From Pontibacter indicus (GTDB taxonomy: Bacteria; Bacteroidota; Bacteroidia; Cytophagales; Hymenobacteraceae): a stretch of 64,000 nucleotides of DNA. The notes beneath the pieces were generated by a model. The model had not been told where the DNA came from and did no database searches. It saw nothing but the letters and a program-made list of their open reading frames with translations. Made by a program: the position numbers and the translations under genes. The DNA is taken from assembly GCF_900156345.1 (NCBI RefSeq), contig NZ_FTPP01000002.1, positions 248,001 to 312,000 on the forward strand, given 5' to 3'. Below, piece by piece: positions 33,593-41,745 of the stretch. Position 1 is the first letter of the stretch. Each line of letters begins with the position of its first letter.

Positions 33593-34828
33593 ATGAAGCT
33601 TATTAAGTATGTATCGGCTGTTGTTGTGGGAGGCGCGCTTCTCGCATCATGTGGCAAAGGTGGCGGCTATCCAACCAGCACTGATCCAGGGGATTACAGC
33701 TCGGCCACGGGTATAGAATACAACGAGGACGAAACCGCGTTTCAGGTAAACGACTACGAGGATTTCCCGCAGGCGCCGGGTCTTGTATTTATTGAAGGCG
33801 GCCGTACCACACTGGGCTCTATGGAGGAGGACATCGCCATGACCCGCGACAACATTGAGCGCACGGTGACGGTAGCTTCTTTTTACATGGACGAGACCGA
33901 GGTGGCAAACATCCACTGGCTGGAGTACCTGCACTACCTCAAGCGCGACTCTATACCTGAGGTATACGTAGCCGCCCTTCCGGACACGACTGTTTGGTCA
34001 CGTCAACTTTCTTTCAACGACCCTTACGTAACGTACTACCTGCGTTACCCTGGTTTCCGTTTCTTCCCGGTAGTAGGTGTTAGCTGGCTACAGGCCAATG
34101 ACTACTGCACCTGGCGTACAGCCAAGGTGAACGAAAACCTGGCGAAAGAAGCAGGTGGCGGTTCTACAAAGAGAAGAGGTCTTTTCGGCAGAAACCGTAC
34201 AGAGGAAACAACAGAGGCAACAGCTCTTTCTATCGAGTCTGGCTATGTGTTGCCGAACTACCGTCTCCCAACAGAGGCTGAGTGGGAGTATGCTGCCCAG
34301 GCTTTGATCGGTACACAGTACAACGAAGACGAAAACCAGAACAACAGAAGACTTTACCCTTGGGATGGTCATCAGCTGCGTAACCCGCACGGCAAGAAAA
34401 TGGGTCAGTTCCTGGCTAACTTCAAGCGTGGCCGCGGTGACTATGCCGGTGTGGCTGGCTCACTGAACGACGGTGCCATGATCACGGACTACATCTACGC
34501 TTATCCGCCAAACGACTTCGGCCTGTACAACATGGCTGGTAACGTGAACGAGTGGGTACAAGACGTATACCGTCCGCTTTCGTTTCAGGACGTAGAAGAC
34601 CTGAACCCGTTCCGCAGAGACGGTTACCAGGACGAAGCTGAAAACTACGACACAGCGGAAGGCTTCCACTCCCTGATCAGCAACGAAGTACGTGTTTACA
34701 AAGGTGGTTCATGGAAAGACGTAGCCTACTGGCTGTCTCCAGGTACCAGAAGATTCATGGCGCAGGATTCATCTACAGCAACAATCGGTTTCCGTTGCGC
34801 GATGATCAACGCCGGATCTAACAGATAA
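33593..34828 (+). CDS. gldJ: gliding motility/T9SS lipoprotein GldJ
   Basis: 411-residue lipoprotein with a signal peptide ending LLASC (Cys about 20). After the linker TGIEYNEDE, residues about 60-405 form a formylglycine-generating-enzyme (SUMF1-like) domain: FIEGGRTTLGS, DETEVANIHWLEYL, RLPTEAEWEYAA, LYNMAGNVNEWV and GFRCAMINA. This is the GldJ/GldK family; GldJ fits best by length and by TGIEYN. In flavobacteria GldJ is required for gliding and T9SS stability. An insertion with a basic stretch (STKRRGLFGRNRTEE) is seen near 192-207. It lies 63 bases after the PorP/SprF gene. Confidence 0.9.
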   Translation: MKLIKYVSAVVVGGALLASCGKGGGYPTSTDPGDYSSATGIEYNEDETAFQVNDYEDFPQAPGLVFIEGGRTTLGSMEEDIAMTRDNIERTVTVASFYMDETEVANIHWLEYLHYLKRDSIPEVYVAALPDTTVWSRQLSFNDPYVTYYLRYPGFRFFPVVGVSWLQANDYCTWRTAKVNENLAKEAGGGSTKRRGLFGRNRTEETTEATALSIESGYVLPNYRLPTEAEWEYAAQALIGTQYNEDENQNNRRLYPWDGHQLRNPHGKKMGQFLANFKRGRGDYAGVAGSLNDGAMITDYIYAYPPNDFGLYNMAGNVNEWVQDVYRPLSFQDVEDLNPFRRDGYQDEAENYDTAEGFHSLISNEVRVYKGGSWKDVAYWLSPGTRRFMAQDSSTATIGFRCAMINAGSNR

Positions 34829-34857
34829 GAACTAACAGTTAATACTATATTTTAAAG

Positions 34858-34883
34858 AGCCCGGGGTATACCCGGGCTTTTTG
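34858..34883 (+). terminator. terminator of gldJ
   Basis: AGCCCGGG/CCCGGGCT (34858-34865 and 34871-34878) is followed by T residues. The loop GTATA with its flanking bases makes a GGTATACC palindrome. Confidence 0.88.
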
Positions 34884-34892
34884 CATTTATAC

Positions 34893-35579
34893 CTAGGCGG
34901 CCGCAATGGTCGTCACGCTCACATCACTGCACCCGCTTTGCAGCAGGGTATGGGCACAGGCCTCCAGCGTTGCACCGGTTGTAAGCACATCATCCACCAA
35001 CAGTATTCGCTTTCCTTTCACCTCCTCTACCTGTTTCACAACGAACACCTGCTCCACATTCTGCCATCGGTCCAGTCGGCTTTTCTTGGTCTGCGAGTCA
35101 GTGTCAAAAACGCGTTCCAGCACTTTGTTACTCCACGGGATTTGCAGGGCCTCTGCCAGCCCCTTGGCAAATCCTTCCGACTGGTTATACCCACGCCGGC
35201 GCAGCTTCTGGCTGTGGAGCGGTACCGGCACCACCAGATCGAGGTGCGCGGCATACCCATGCTCTGAGAGGATGCTCCCATAGCGCCTGCCCAGATGTTC
35301 ACCTAGTTCCTGAGCTCCCTTGTACTTGAGTTTGTGAAGCACACGCTGGACACGGCCTTTGGATCTAAAGTGCAGGTAGGAAAATGCAAACCGCACCGGC
35401 ACCTTGCCCCAGAACCTCTGTTGTAGGTAGTTCAACTCGGTTGCCCCGTGCAGGTGCAAGTCAGTATAAGGCAGTTTCACATTGCACTCCGTGCAGATAA
35501 AACGCTCGCCGCGGGTCAATGGCTGGTCGCATGCGTGGCATATCTCAGGGAAGAGTAGGGCCAGTAAATCCTGTAGCAT
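34893..35579 (-). CDS. ComF-family phosphoribosyltransferase-like protein
   Basis: 228-residue cytosolic protein. An N-terminal zinc ribbon (CHAC near 14-17, CTEC near 30-33) precedes a type I phosphoribosyltransferase fold with the PRPP loop ILLVDDVLTTGATLEA near 190. This is the ComF/GntX family; ComF helps single-stranded DNA import in natural transformation. The start is set at ATG 35579 (MLQDLLALLF); the longer frame adds 32 implausible residues. It is monocistronic. Its presence is compatible with competence, which matters for interpreting the repeated octamer. Confidence 0.9.
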   Translation of the reverse strand: MLQDLLALLFPEICHACDQPLTRGERFICTECNVKLPYTDLHLHGATELNYLQQRFWGKVPVRFAFSYLHFRSKGRVQRVLHKLKYKGAQELGEHLGRRYGSILSEHGYAAHLDLVVPVPLHSQKLRRRGYNQSEGFAKGLAEALQIPWSNKVLERVFDTDSQTKKSRLDRWQNVEQVFVVKQVEEVKGKRILLVDDVLTTGATLEACAHTLLQSGCSDVSVTTIAAA

Positions 35580-35674
35580 GGCAGGGCAGGTGTGGTTAAG
35601 GAATTCTTGATAATTTAGAGTAACTTTATCTGTTATACTTTTAAAAGCATAAAACAGCAATAGCACACACAACA

Positions 35675-36028
35675 ATGAGTCAGATAGAAGAATTCAACGA
35701 TTATCGTACGCGCATGAACGAGCGCATCATGTCTTACGACAACAAAGTGATCAAGCGCTTTTTTAACCTCGACACCAACACCTACGCAGAGGGCGCTCTC
35801 GATGTAAAAACAAAGGAAATGCTCGGCTTGGTAGCCTCGATGGTGCTCCGTTGCGACGATTGCATCAAATATCACCTGGGCAAGTGCTTTGAAGAAGGCG
35901 TTTCGGATGAGCAGGTGTTTGAGGTGTTCTCCATTGCCAACCTAGTAGGGGGTTCCATCGTGATTCCGCACTTCCGCCGCGCCGTTGAGTACTGGGAGGA
36001 ACTTAAAGCCCAGCAGAGCGCTTCTTAA
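35675..36028 (+). CDS. carboxymuconolactone decarboxylase/AhpD-like protein
   Basis: 117-residue protein of the CMD/AhpD fold. The redox motif CDDCIKYH (Cys-x2-Cys-x3-His) near 63-70 is that of AhpD-type alkylhydroperoxidase helpers rather than true decarboxylases. It probably acts in peroxide or thiol redox chemistry. It is divergent from the comF-like gene. A long imperfect hairpin (36042-36097) follows the stop codon. Confidence 0.85.
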   Translation: MSQIEEFNDYRTRMNERIMSYDNKVIKRFFNLDTNTYAEGALDVKTKEMLGLVASMVLRCDDCIKYHLGKCFEEGVSDEQVFEVFSIANLVGGSIVIPHFRRAVEYWEELKAQQSAS

Positions 36029-36041
36029 AATATCTCAAATA

Positions 36042-36097
36042 CTGGATTGTTGAATTGCTCCTCTTTACGATAGTAGAGAAACAATTCAGCAATCCAG
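36042..36097. repeat. 16-bp inverted repeat in the spacer
   Basis: CTGGATTGTTGAATTG (36042-36057) pairs with CAATTCAGCAATCCAG (36082-36097), one pair being G-T. The 24-base loop has no T-run. It ends 18 bases before the next ATG. Confidence 0.65.
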
Positions 36098-36115
36098 CCA
36101 TTTAACAATTAAAAT

Positions 36116-36466
36116 ATGGCCGACGAATCATCTAACCTGGAGCACCGATGGACCAATCTGCGGGCTTCCATGATGAGAACTTTCGGGAAAAAACCTGATT
36201 TGAATGCAATCCTTTTTCTCATAGGTATACAGGAACTGGGCAGGGGCATCTCGGATTTCACGAAAGAAGAAAAGCAGGACCTGATGCACATCGCTACTTG
36301 CAAGGTATTCAGTCTGTCCGGTTTCTATGAACTGGAGCGGGTCGACGAAGATGGCTGGCCCCATTACCGCTCCGTCAAGCCTATACCCTTCACCAATCTG
36401 AAAGAACAGGAGAGAATGCTGAAATGGCACATCCTGGAGTACTTCGACAGAGCGGACGACATTTAA
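36116..36466 (+). CDS. conserved hypothetical protein
   Basis: 116-residue cytosolic protein without signal or membrane helices. Motifs include KPDLNAILFLIGIQELGRG, DLMHIATCKVFSLSGFYEL, DGWPHYRSVKPIPF and QERMLKWHILEYF. The strongly conserved-looking core suggests a real, lineage-specific family, but I cannot name it. It lies 88 bases before xth on the same strand. Confidence 0.72.
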   Translation: MADESSNLEHRWTNLRASMMRTFGKKPDLNAILFLIGIQELGRGISDFTKEEKQDLMHIATCKVFSLSGFYELERVDEDGWPHYRSVKPIPFTNLKEQERMLKWHILEYFDRADDI

Positions 36467-36554
36467 TATCCTAAAATGAACCTGCACAGGAAGCTTCACT
36501 CTCTTTCAAGGAAAGAATAGGCGAGCTGCCCGTGCCTGGATGTGAAACAATATT

Positions 36555-37316
36555 ATGAAGATTATCAGCTATAACGTGAACGGCATCCGCGCCGCTATTT
36601 CCAAAGGGTTTCAGGACTGGGTGAAAGCTGCCAATCCGGATGTGCTCTGCCTGCAGGAGATCAAGGCCTGCGAAGACAAGTTTGACCGTGCCATTTTTGA
36701 GGACCTGGGCTATAACGTATACCTGCACCCTGCCGTTAAGAAAGGGTATAGCGGGGTGGCCATCCTCAGCAAGGAAAAGCCTAAGCATGTGGAGATTGGT
36801 TGTGGCATGGCCTGCTACGACAACGAGGGCCGGGTAATCCGTGCCGACTTCGACGATTATTCGGTGATGAGCGTATACATGCCTTCTGGATCGAGCGGTG
36901 ACGAGCGGCAGAGCTTTAAGATGCAGTGGCTCGACGATTTCTATGGCTATATTGGTGACCTGAAGCAGACTTTGCCAGGTATGGTGATCAGTGGCGACTA
37001 CAACATTTGTCACCAGGCGATCGATATCCATAACCCAAAATCGAATGCCAACAGTTCAGGTTTCTTGCCTGAAGAGCGTAACTGGATGACCGGCTTTATC
37101 GAGAGTGGTTTTGTGGACAGCTTCCGCCATTTCAACAAGGAGCCGCATAACTACAGTTGGTGGAGTTATAGGGCAGGTGCACGCTCCAAGAACCTGGGCT
37201 GGCGCATCGATTACAACATGGTGACCAGCAATCTGCAGGAACGCATGCAGCGGGCAGCCATTTTGCCAGAGGCCAAGCACTCCGACCACTGCCCGGTTTT
37301 ATTGGATATTATATAG
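36555..37316 (+). CDS. xth: exodeoxyribonuclease III
   Basis: 253-residue AP endonuclease/3'-exonuclease of base-excision repair. Metal and catalytic motifs appear in order: NVNGIRAA at 7-14, LQEIKA near 34, SVYMPSG near 112, GDYNICH near 155 and SDHCPVLLDI at the end. The RIDYN motif is also present. Length is normal. Its stop codon is within the first copy of the 27-bp tandem repeat. Confidence 0.95.
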   Translation: MKIISYNVNGIRAAISKGFQDWVKAANPDVLCLQEIKACEDKFDRAIFEDLGYNVYLHPAVKKGYSGVAILSKEKPKHVEIGCGMACYDNEGRVIRADFDDYSVMSVYMPSGSSGDERQSFKMQWLDDFYGYIGDLKQTLPGMVISGDYNICHQAIDIHNPKSNANSSGFLPEERNWMTGFIESGFVDSFRHFNKEPHNYSWWSYRAGARSKNLGWRIDYNMVTSNLQERMQRAAILPEAKHSDHCPVLLDII

Positions 37317-37367
37317 TAGCATACCCAGAACGTATACTAATAGTAGCATACCCAGAACATATACTAA
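37314..37367. repeat. two tandem copies of a 27-bp unit
   Basis: The unit begins TAGTAGCATACCCAGAAC and repeats exactly head-to-tail (37314-37340 and 37341-37367) with one difference (37332 G, 37359 A). The first copy begins at the xth stop codon. Confidence 0.85.
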
Positions 37368-37500
37368 ATCGGCCGTACCGGCAGTTTTATAATAGAGATG
37401 CTATTATATACTCTTAAATCTCTCTATTTTAACGACTTATACCCTTTAGATTAATTTGTAACTGTAGGCATGGGTTAGCAACGACTAAATAATCAGGCGG

Positions 37501-40500
37501 ATGAATCAGCACGATGCAATGGACAGGCTGTTATACCAGCTGCAGGCCTTTAAGAAAAAGTTCTACCTCAATTTATTGTTGCGGGGAAGTATTTTCGCTC
37601 TGGGCCTGCTAATGTCTATCTATATCGTGTACAGCCTGCTGGAGTACATCTTTTACTTCCCGGTGTTTGTACGTGCCTTTCTGCTCTTCTCTTTCGTCGC
37701 CCTCACCATTTACGCCCTCGTTCGTTGGATCATTCTTCCGATTTCGGCCTTGGCCAATCTCCGGAAACTGCTTTCAGACGAGCAGGCGGCCGCCAGGGTA
37801 GGGGAGCACTATCCGGAGATAAAAGACAAGCTCCTAAATGCTATTCAGCTAAAGGACTTAGGCCGTACCAACGAGCTCATTGCGGCCAGCATCGCCCAAC
37901 GTTCTTCCCAGCTCGTTAATTACCCGTTCGAGGAAGCCGTTACCTATCGCGAGAACAGGCCGCTGCTTAAATACATTGCGCTGCCCGCTGTCATTATGCT
38001 GCTGATCGCACTGCTATACCCTACGATATTTGTGCAAGGCACGGAGCGCATCCTAAACTACAAGAAACACTATACCCCGCTTGCGCCTTTCCAATTTGTG
38101 GTGGAGAATGAATCGCTGCAGACCTACCGGGGGGAAGACTTTGAGCTGAAAGTACAGCTGGAGGGCAAGACCATACCCAACGAGGTATACATCCACTACA
38201 ACGGCCGGCGCCAACGATTGCAGAAGAGCGGTAATGGCTATACCTATACCTTCAAGCAGCTGCAGCGTCCTGTTGCATTCCAGTTGGAGGGCTCCGGATT
38301 TATGTCCGATGACTATAACTTGAGCTTGCTCTCTCGGCCTAGTCTGAAGAATTTCCATTTGGAGGTGGCCTTCCCGGCTTATCTGAAACGGAAGCCTGAG
38401 GTGATCCAGAATACGGGCAATGCCACTATACCTGCCGGTAGTACCATCACCTGGAATTTCGACGCTACTGAAACGGAGCGTGTTGAAATCAAATTAGAAA
38501 ACCCCTCTGAAACCCTTGTAGCCCAATCTAAGGCAAACTTATTCACAGCCAGCAAGCAATTTACCGAGAGTCAGAACTACCACGTTGGTTTGCGGAATGC
38601 CCACAGTACAAACAAGGAAGAGATCAATTACCAGATCACCACTATACCTGACCGCCACCCGCAGATCACATTGGAGCAGTACCACGACTCTGCCCTATAC
38701 CGCTTTGTAGTGCTGGCCGGGGAAGTGGCCGACGATTATGGCCTGACCCGCTTGGTGCTGAACTACAAAGTGACCAACGACAAGAACCCGCAGGCCAGGT
38801 ATAAGAGTGTCCCCATCGGACTGAACCGACAGCAGCTCAACCAGACGTACTATCATCAATGGAACACTGCTAGTCTTCAACTCAGCCCCGGCGACAAGTT
38901 GGAGTACTTTGTGCAGGTATGGGACAATGACGGACTGAACGGACCCAAGAGCGCCAGAACGCGGGCCTACGAACTGCGGGTGCCAAGCCGACAAGACTTA
39001 GAAAAGGAGCTGATCAGCAATGCGCAGTCAGTGGAAAGCCAGCTAAGCAAGTCGCTGGAAAGGAGTACCAAGCTCAAAGAGGAGCTCTCGCAGTCCGAAG
39101 AGAAGATGAAGACCAAGCGCGACCTTAACTGGCAGGACAAAAAGCAGCTGGAAGACCTGGCAGAGAAGCGCAAGCAACTGGAGCAGGACATCTCCTCGAT
39201 GAAAGAGTTGTTTGACGAGCTTAACAAGAAGCAGAACATGTTCTCGGAACAGGACAAGCAGTTGGCCGAAAAAGCGCAGGAACTGAAGAAACTGATGGAC
39301 AGCCTGCTAGATGAGGAAACCAAGAAGCTGTACCAGGAGCTCGAAAAACTGTTGCAGGAACAGAAACCGCAGGATGCCGAACTGCAGAAACTGCTGAGCA
39401 AACTCGATAACCGCGAGCGCAACCTGGAGCGCGAATTGGAAAGGGCCCTGGAGTTATTCAAACAGCTTCAGTTTGAGCAAAAGCTCGACAACATCACCAA
39501 CAAGCTGGAGCAGATGGCCAAAGAACAGGAAGAACTGGCCGACAAGACAGCGCAGAAACAGGAAGACAACCAGCAACTGCAGCAAGAGCAAGAAAGTATA
39601 AAGCAGGAGTTCGAGCAGCTAAAAAAGGACATGAAGGACCTCAAAGAGCTAAATGACAAACTCCAGAACCCGAACCAGATGGACGAGCAGCAAATGCAGC
39701 AGGAACAGCAGCAGATAGAGCAGGACATGGAGCAGGGGCAGCAGCAGCTACAGAAGAATCAGAATAAGAAAGCCAGTGAGTCGCAGCAGAAGGCAGGGGA
39801 GAAGATGAAGCAGATGGCCCAGCAAATGGAGCAGATGCAGAACAGCATGAGCATGCAGGGTATGGAACAGAACCTCGACAACCTGCGTGACATCCTCGAG
39901 AACCTGATCAAGCTTTCCTTCGATCAGGAAGGAGTAATGAAAGCCTTCCGTGGCGTTAACCAGAGTGATCCGCGCTTCATTTCTCTTTCGCAGCAGCAGC
40001 TTTCACTTCGCGACAACGCCAAAGTGATTGAGGACAGTTTGTTCGCCCTTGCCAAGAAAGTGTTCCAGCTCGAGTCATTCGTGACCCGTGAGGTAGCCCA
40101 GATGAACCAGAGCATGGACAACAGCATGAAGGAGCTGCGCGACCGCAACGTTGGCCGTGCCACCGCACAGCAGCAACTGGCCATGACTTCGATGAATAAC
40201 CTAGCGCTGATGCTGAACGATGCCCTGAAGCAAATGCAGCAGGCGATGCAGCAAATGCAGGGCAGTATGGCCAGCAAACAGAAGGGTAGCAAGCCACAGC
40301 CGGGCGATTTTGGTCAAATGCAGGATGCTTTGAACAAAAAAATCGAAGAATTGAAAAAAGGTGGCAAGTCAGGTAAGGCACTATCTGAAGAATTAGCTAA
40401 ATTAGCTGCGGAGCAGGAAGCGCTGCGCAATGCCCTGAAGGAAATGGAGAAGCAGGGACAAAAACCTGGCGAAAAAGCCGGCAATGGTGAGCTGGGAAAT

Positions 40501-40809
40501 ATCAGCAAGATGATGGAACAAAGCGAGACTGATCTCGTTAATAAACGTTTGACTGACCAGACCATCATGCGGCAGCGCGAAATCCTGACCCGTTTGCTGG
40601 AGGCCGAGAAGTCCATGAAGGAGCGGGAGCTGGACAACAAGCGGGAAGCAAAGAGCGCCCAGGATGTTGCCAGACGGGTTCCGCCCTCATTCGAGAAGTA
40701 TTTAAGAACAAAAGAAAAACAAACGGAATTACTGCAAACGGTTTCACCGGCGCTTACGCCTTACTACAAGCAAAAGGTCAGCGAGTATTTCCAGCACATG
40801 AGTAACTAA
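37501..40809 (+). CDS. DUF4175 large membrane protein
   Basis: 1102-residue protein. Membrane segments lie near 28-48, 55-78 and 157-177, a beta-rich domain spans about 190-490, then a very long Glu/Gln/Lys-rich coiled coil runs from about 500 to 760 with further Gln/Met-rich helices to 960. This is the DUF4175 architecture of Bacteroidota. The function is unknown; the coiled coil suggests a structural or scaffolding part of the envelope. A -7-like box (TTAATTTG, 37451-37458, one mismatch) precedes it. The next gene starts after 31 bases. Confidence 0.87.
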   Translation: MNQHDAMDRLLYQLQAFKKKFYLNLLLRGSIFALGLLMSIYIVYSLLEYIFYFPVFVRAFLLFSFVALTIYALVRWIILPISALANLRKLLSDEQAAARVGEHYPEIKDKLLNAIQLKDLGRTNELIAASIAQRSSQLVNYPFEEAVTYRENRPLLKYIALPAVIMLLIALLYPTIFVQGTERILNYKKHYTPLAPFQFVVENESLQTYRGEDFELKVQLEGKTIPNEVYIHYNGRRQRLQKSGNGYTYTFKQLQRPVAFQLEGSGFMSDDYNLSLLSRPSLKNFHLEVAFPAYLKRKPEVIQNTGNATIPAGSTITWNFDATETERVEIKLENPSETLVAQSKANLFTASKQFTESQNYHVGLRNAHSTNKEEINYQITTIPDRHPQITLEQYHDSALYRFVVLAGEVADDYGLTRLVLNYKVTNDKNPQARYKSVPIGLNRQQLNQTYYHQWNTASLQLSPGDKLEYFVQVWDNDGLNGPKSARTRAYELRVPSRQDLEKELISNAQSVESQLSKSLERSTKLKEELSQSEEKMKTKRDLNWQDKKQLEDLAEKRKQLEQDISSMKELFDELNKKQNMFSEQDKQLAEKAQELKKLMDSLLDEETKKLYQELEKLLQEQKPQDAELQKLLSKLDNRERNLERELERALELFKQLQFEQKLDNITNKLEQMAKEQEELADKTAQKQEDNQQLQQEQESIKQEFEQLKKDMKDLKELNDKLQNPNQMDEQQMQQEQQQIEQDMEQGQQQLQKNQNKKASESQQKAGEKMKQMAQQMEQMQNSMSMQGMEQNLDNLRDILENLIKLSFDQEGVMKAFRGVNQSDPRFISLSQQQLSLRDNAKVIEDSLFALAKKVFQLESFVTREVAQMNQSMDNSMKELRDRNVGRATAQQQLAMTSMNNLALMLNDALKQMQQAMQQMQGSMASKQKGSKPQPGDFGQMQDALNKKIEELKKGGKSGKALSEELAKLAAEQEALRNALKEMEKQGQKPGEKAGNGELGNISKMMEQSETDLVNKRLTDQTIMRQREILTRLLEAEKSMKERELDNKREAKSAQDVARRVPPSFEKYLRTKEKQTELLQTVSPALTPYYKQKVSEYFQHMSN

Positions 40810-40840
40810 CAAGCACCTTATAGCATCACTAACAAGTTAT

Positions 40841-41266
40841 ATGAATCAGGTTAAAATTCAGATTCCTTCCTTAATCGAGAACATCCGGGTTATAGAAAGC
40901 TTCATAGACAATTCAAAGGAAGAATTCGAGTTTGAAGACGACGTGTACGGCAACATCATGGTCGCTGTGACGGAGTCTGTAAACAATGCCATTCGCCATG
41001 GCAATAAATTCGACAAAGAAAAACTGGTATACCTTACGCTCCAGATAGAGAACAATCAGCTTCTTTTTGAGGTTGAGGACGAAGGCCCCGGCTTTGACTA
41101 TGACACCCTGCCAGACCCTACCGCTCCTGAAAATCTGGAGAACCCAGGTGGCCGTGGCATTTTCCTGATGCGCAACCTGTGTGACGAGGTGAACTTCCTC
41201 GACAACGGTAAAAAGGTACAACTCATATTTAACATCACTTCATCAGAGAATGGATCATCTAATTGA
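40841..41266 (+). CDS. RsbW-like anti-sigma/HATPase protein
   Basis: 141-residue GHKL ATP-binding protein without a histidine kinase domain. The N box VTESVNNAIRHGN near 45, the G1 box EDEGPGFD near 80, and the G2 box GGRGIFLMRNLCDEV near 104 are all seen. It matches RsbW/SpoIIAB-type serine kinases or anti-sigma factors. It overlaps ybeY by 17 bases and is linked to ybeY and mnmG as in other Bacteroidota. No sigma factor or anti-anti-sigma is adjacent. Confidence 0.85.
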   Translation: MNQVKIQIPSLIENIRVIESFIDNSKEEFEFEDDVYGNIMVAVTESVNNAIRHGNKFDKEKLVYLTLQIENNQLLFEVEDEGPGFDYDTLPDPTAPENLENPGGRGIFLMRNLCDEVNFLDNGKKVQLIFNITSSENGSSN

Positions 41267-41678
41267 GTTCTTCAGCGAGGACGTAGATTTCTCGCTGGAT
41301 AACCCAGAACAGATTTCCGGCTGGATCGCAAACATCATAGAGCAACACGATTATGAACTGGTAAGCCTTACCTACATTTTCTGCTCTGACGATTACCTGC
41401 ACCAGATCAATGTGGAGTATCTGGACCACGATACGCTCACAGACATCATCACCTTCGATAATGCCGATATAGAAGGCACCATCGAAGGTGATATTTTTAT
41501 AAGTATAGACCGTGTGCGCGATAATGCTGCTACCCACGGCACCTCTTTCCACGACGAACTTCACCGCGTCCTCATCCACGGCGTGCTCCACCTGCTTGGC
41601 TTTAAAGATAAAACCCCTGAGCAGGAGGCGGCTATGCGCAAACTAGAAGATTCTTCCTTATCTTTGCGGAAATTTTAA
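41250..41678 (+). CDS. ybeY: rRNA maturation endoribonuclease YbeY
   Basis: 142-residue zinc RNase acting in 16S rRNA maturation and ribosome quality control. The core [15 protein letters not shown] near 52-66 and [13 protein letters not shown] near 110 identify it. In the usual HGxLHLxGYDH motif the third zinc ligand is His; here that position is Lys-Asp, a variant I believe is common in Bacteroidota, so an Asp may bind the metal. The -7 box of mnmG lies within its last codons. Confidence 0.92.
   Translation: MDHLIEFFSEDVDFSLDNPEQISGWIANIIEQHDYELVSLTYIFCSDDYLHQINVEYLDHDTLTDIITFDNADIEGTIEGDIFISIDRVRDNAATHGTSFHDELHRVLIHGVLHLLGFKDKTPEQEAAMRKLEDSSLSLRKF
41659..41666 (+). promoter_or_regulatory. 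-7 box of mnmG inside ybeY
   Basis: TATCTTTG matches TAnnTTTG. It implies a leader of about 75 bases that contains the parS palindrome. Confidence 0.6.
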
Positions 41679-41709
41679 TCGCAAAACAGGGAATTACCAT
41701 CCCTTCTTT

Positions 41710-41729
41710 GATGTTTCACGTGAAACATC
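41710..41729. other. perfect parS site
   Basis: TGTTTCACGTGAAACA (41712-41727) is identical to the canonical ParB-binding parS and extends to a 20-bp perfect palindrome. It lies between the mnmG promoter and ATG. parS sites cluster near replication origins in bacteria with ParABS. Confidence 0.9.
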
Positions 41730-41745
41730 CCTAAATTCAGAATAC

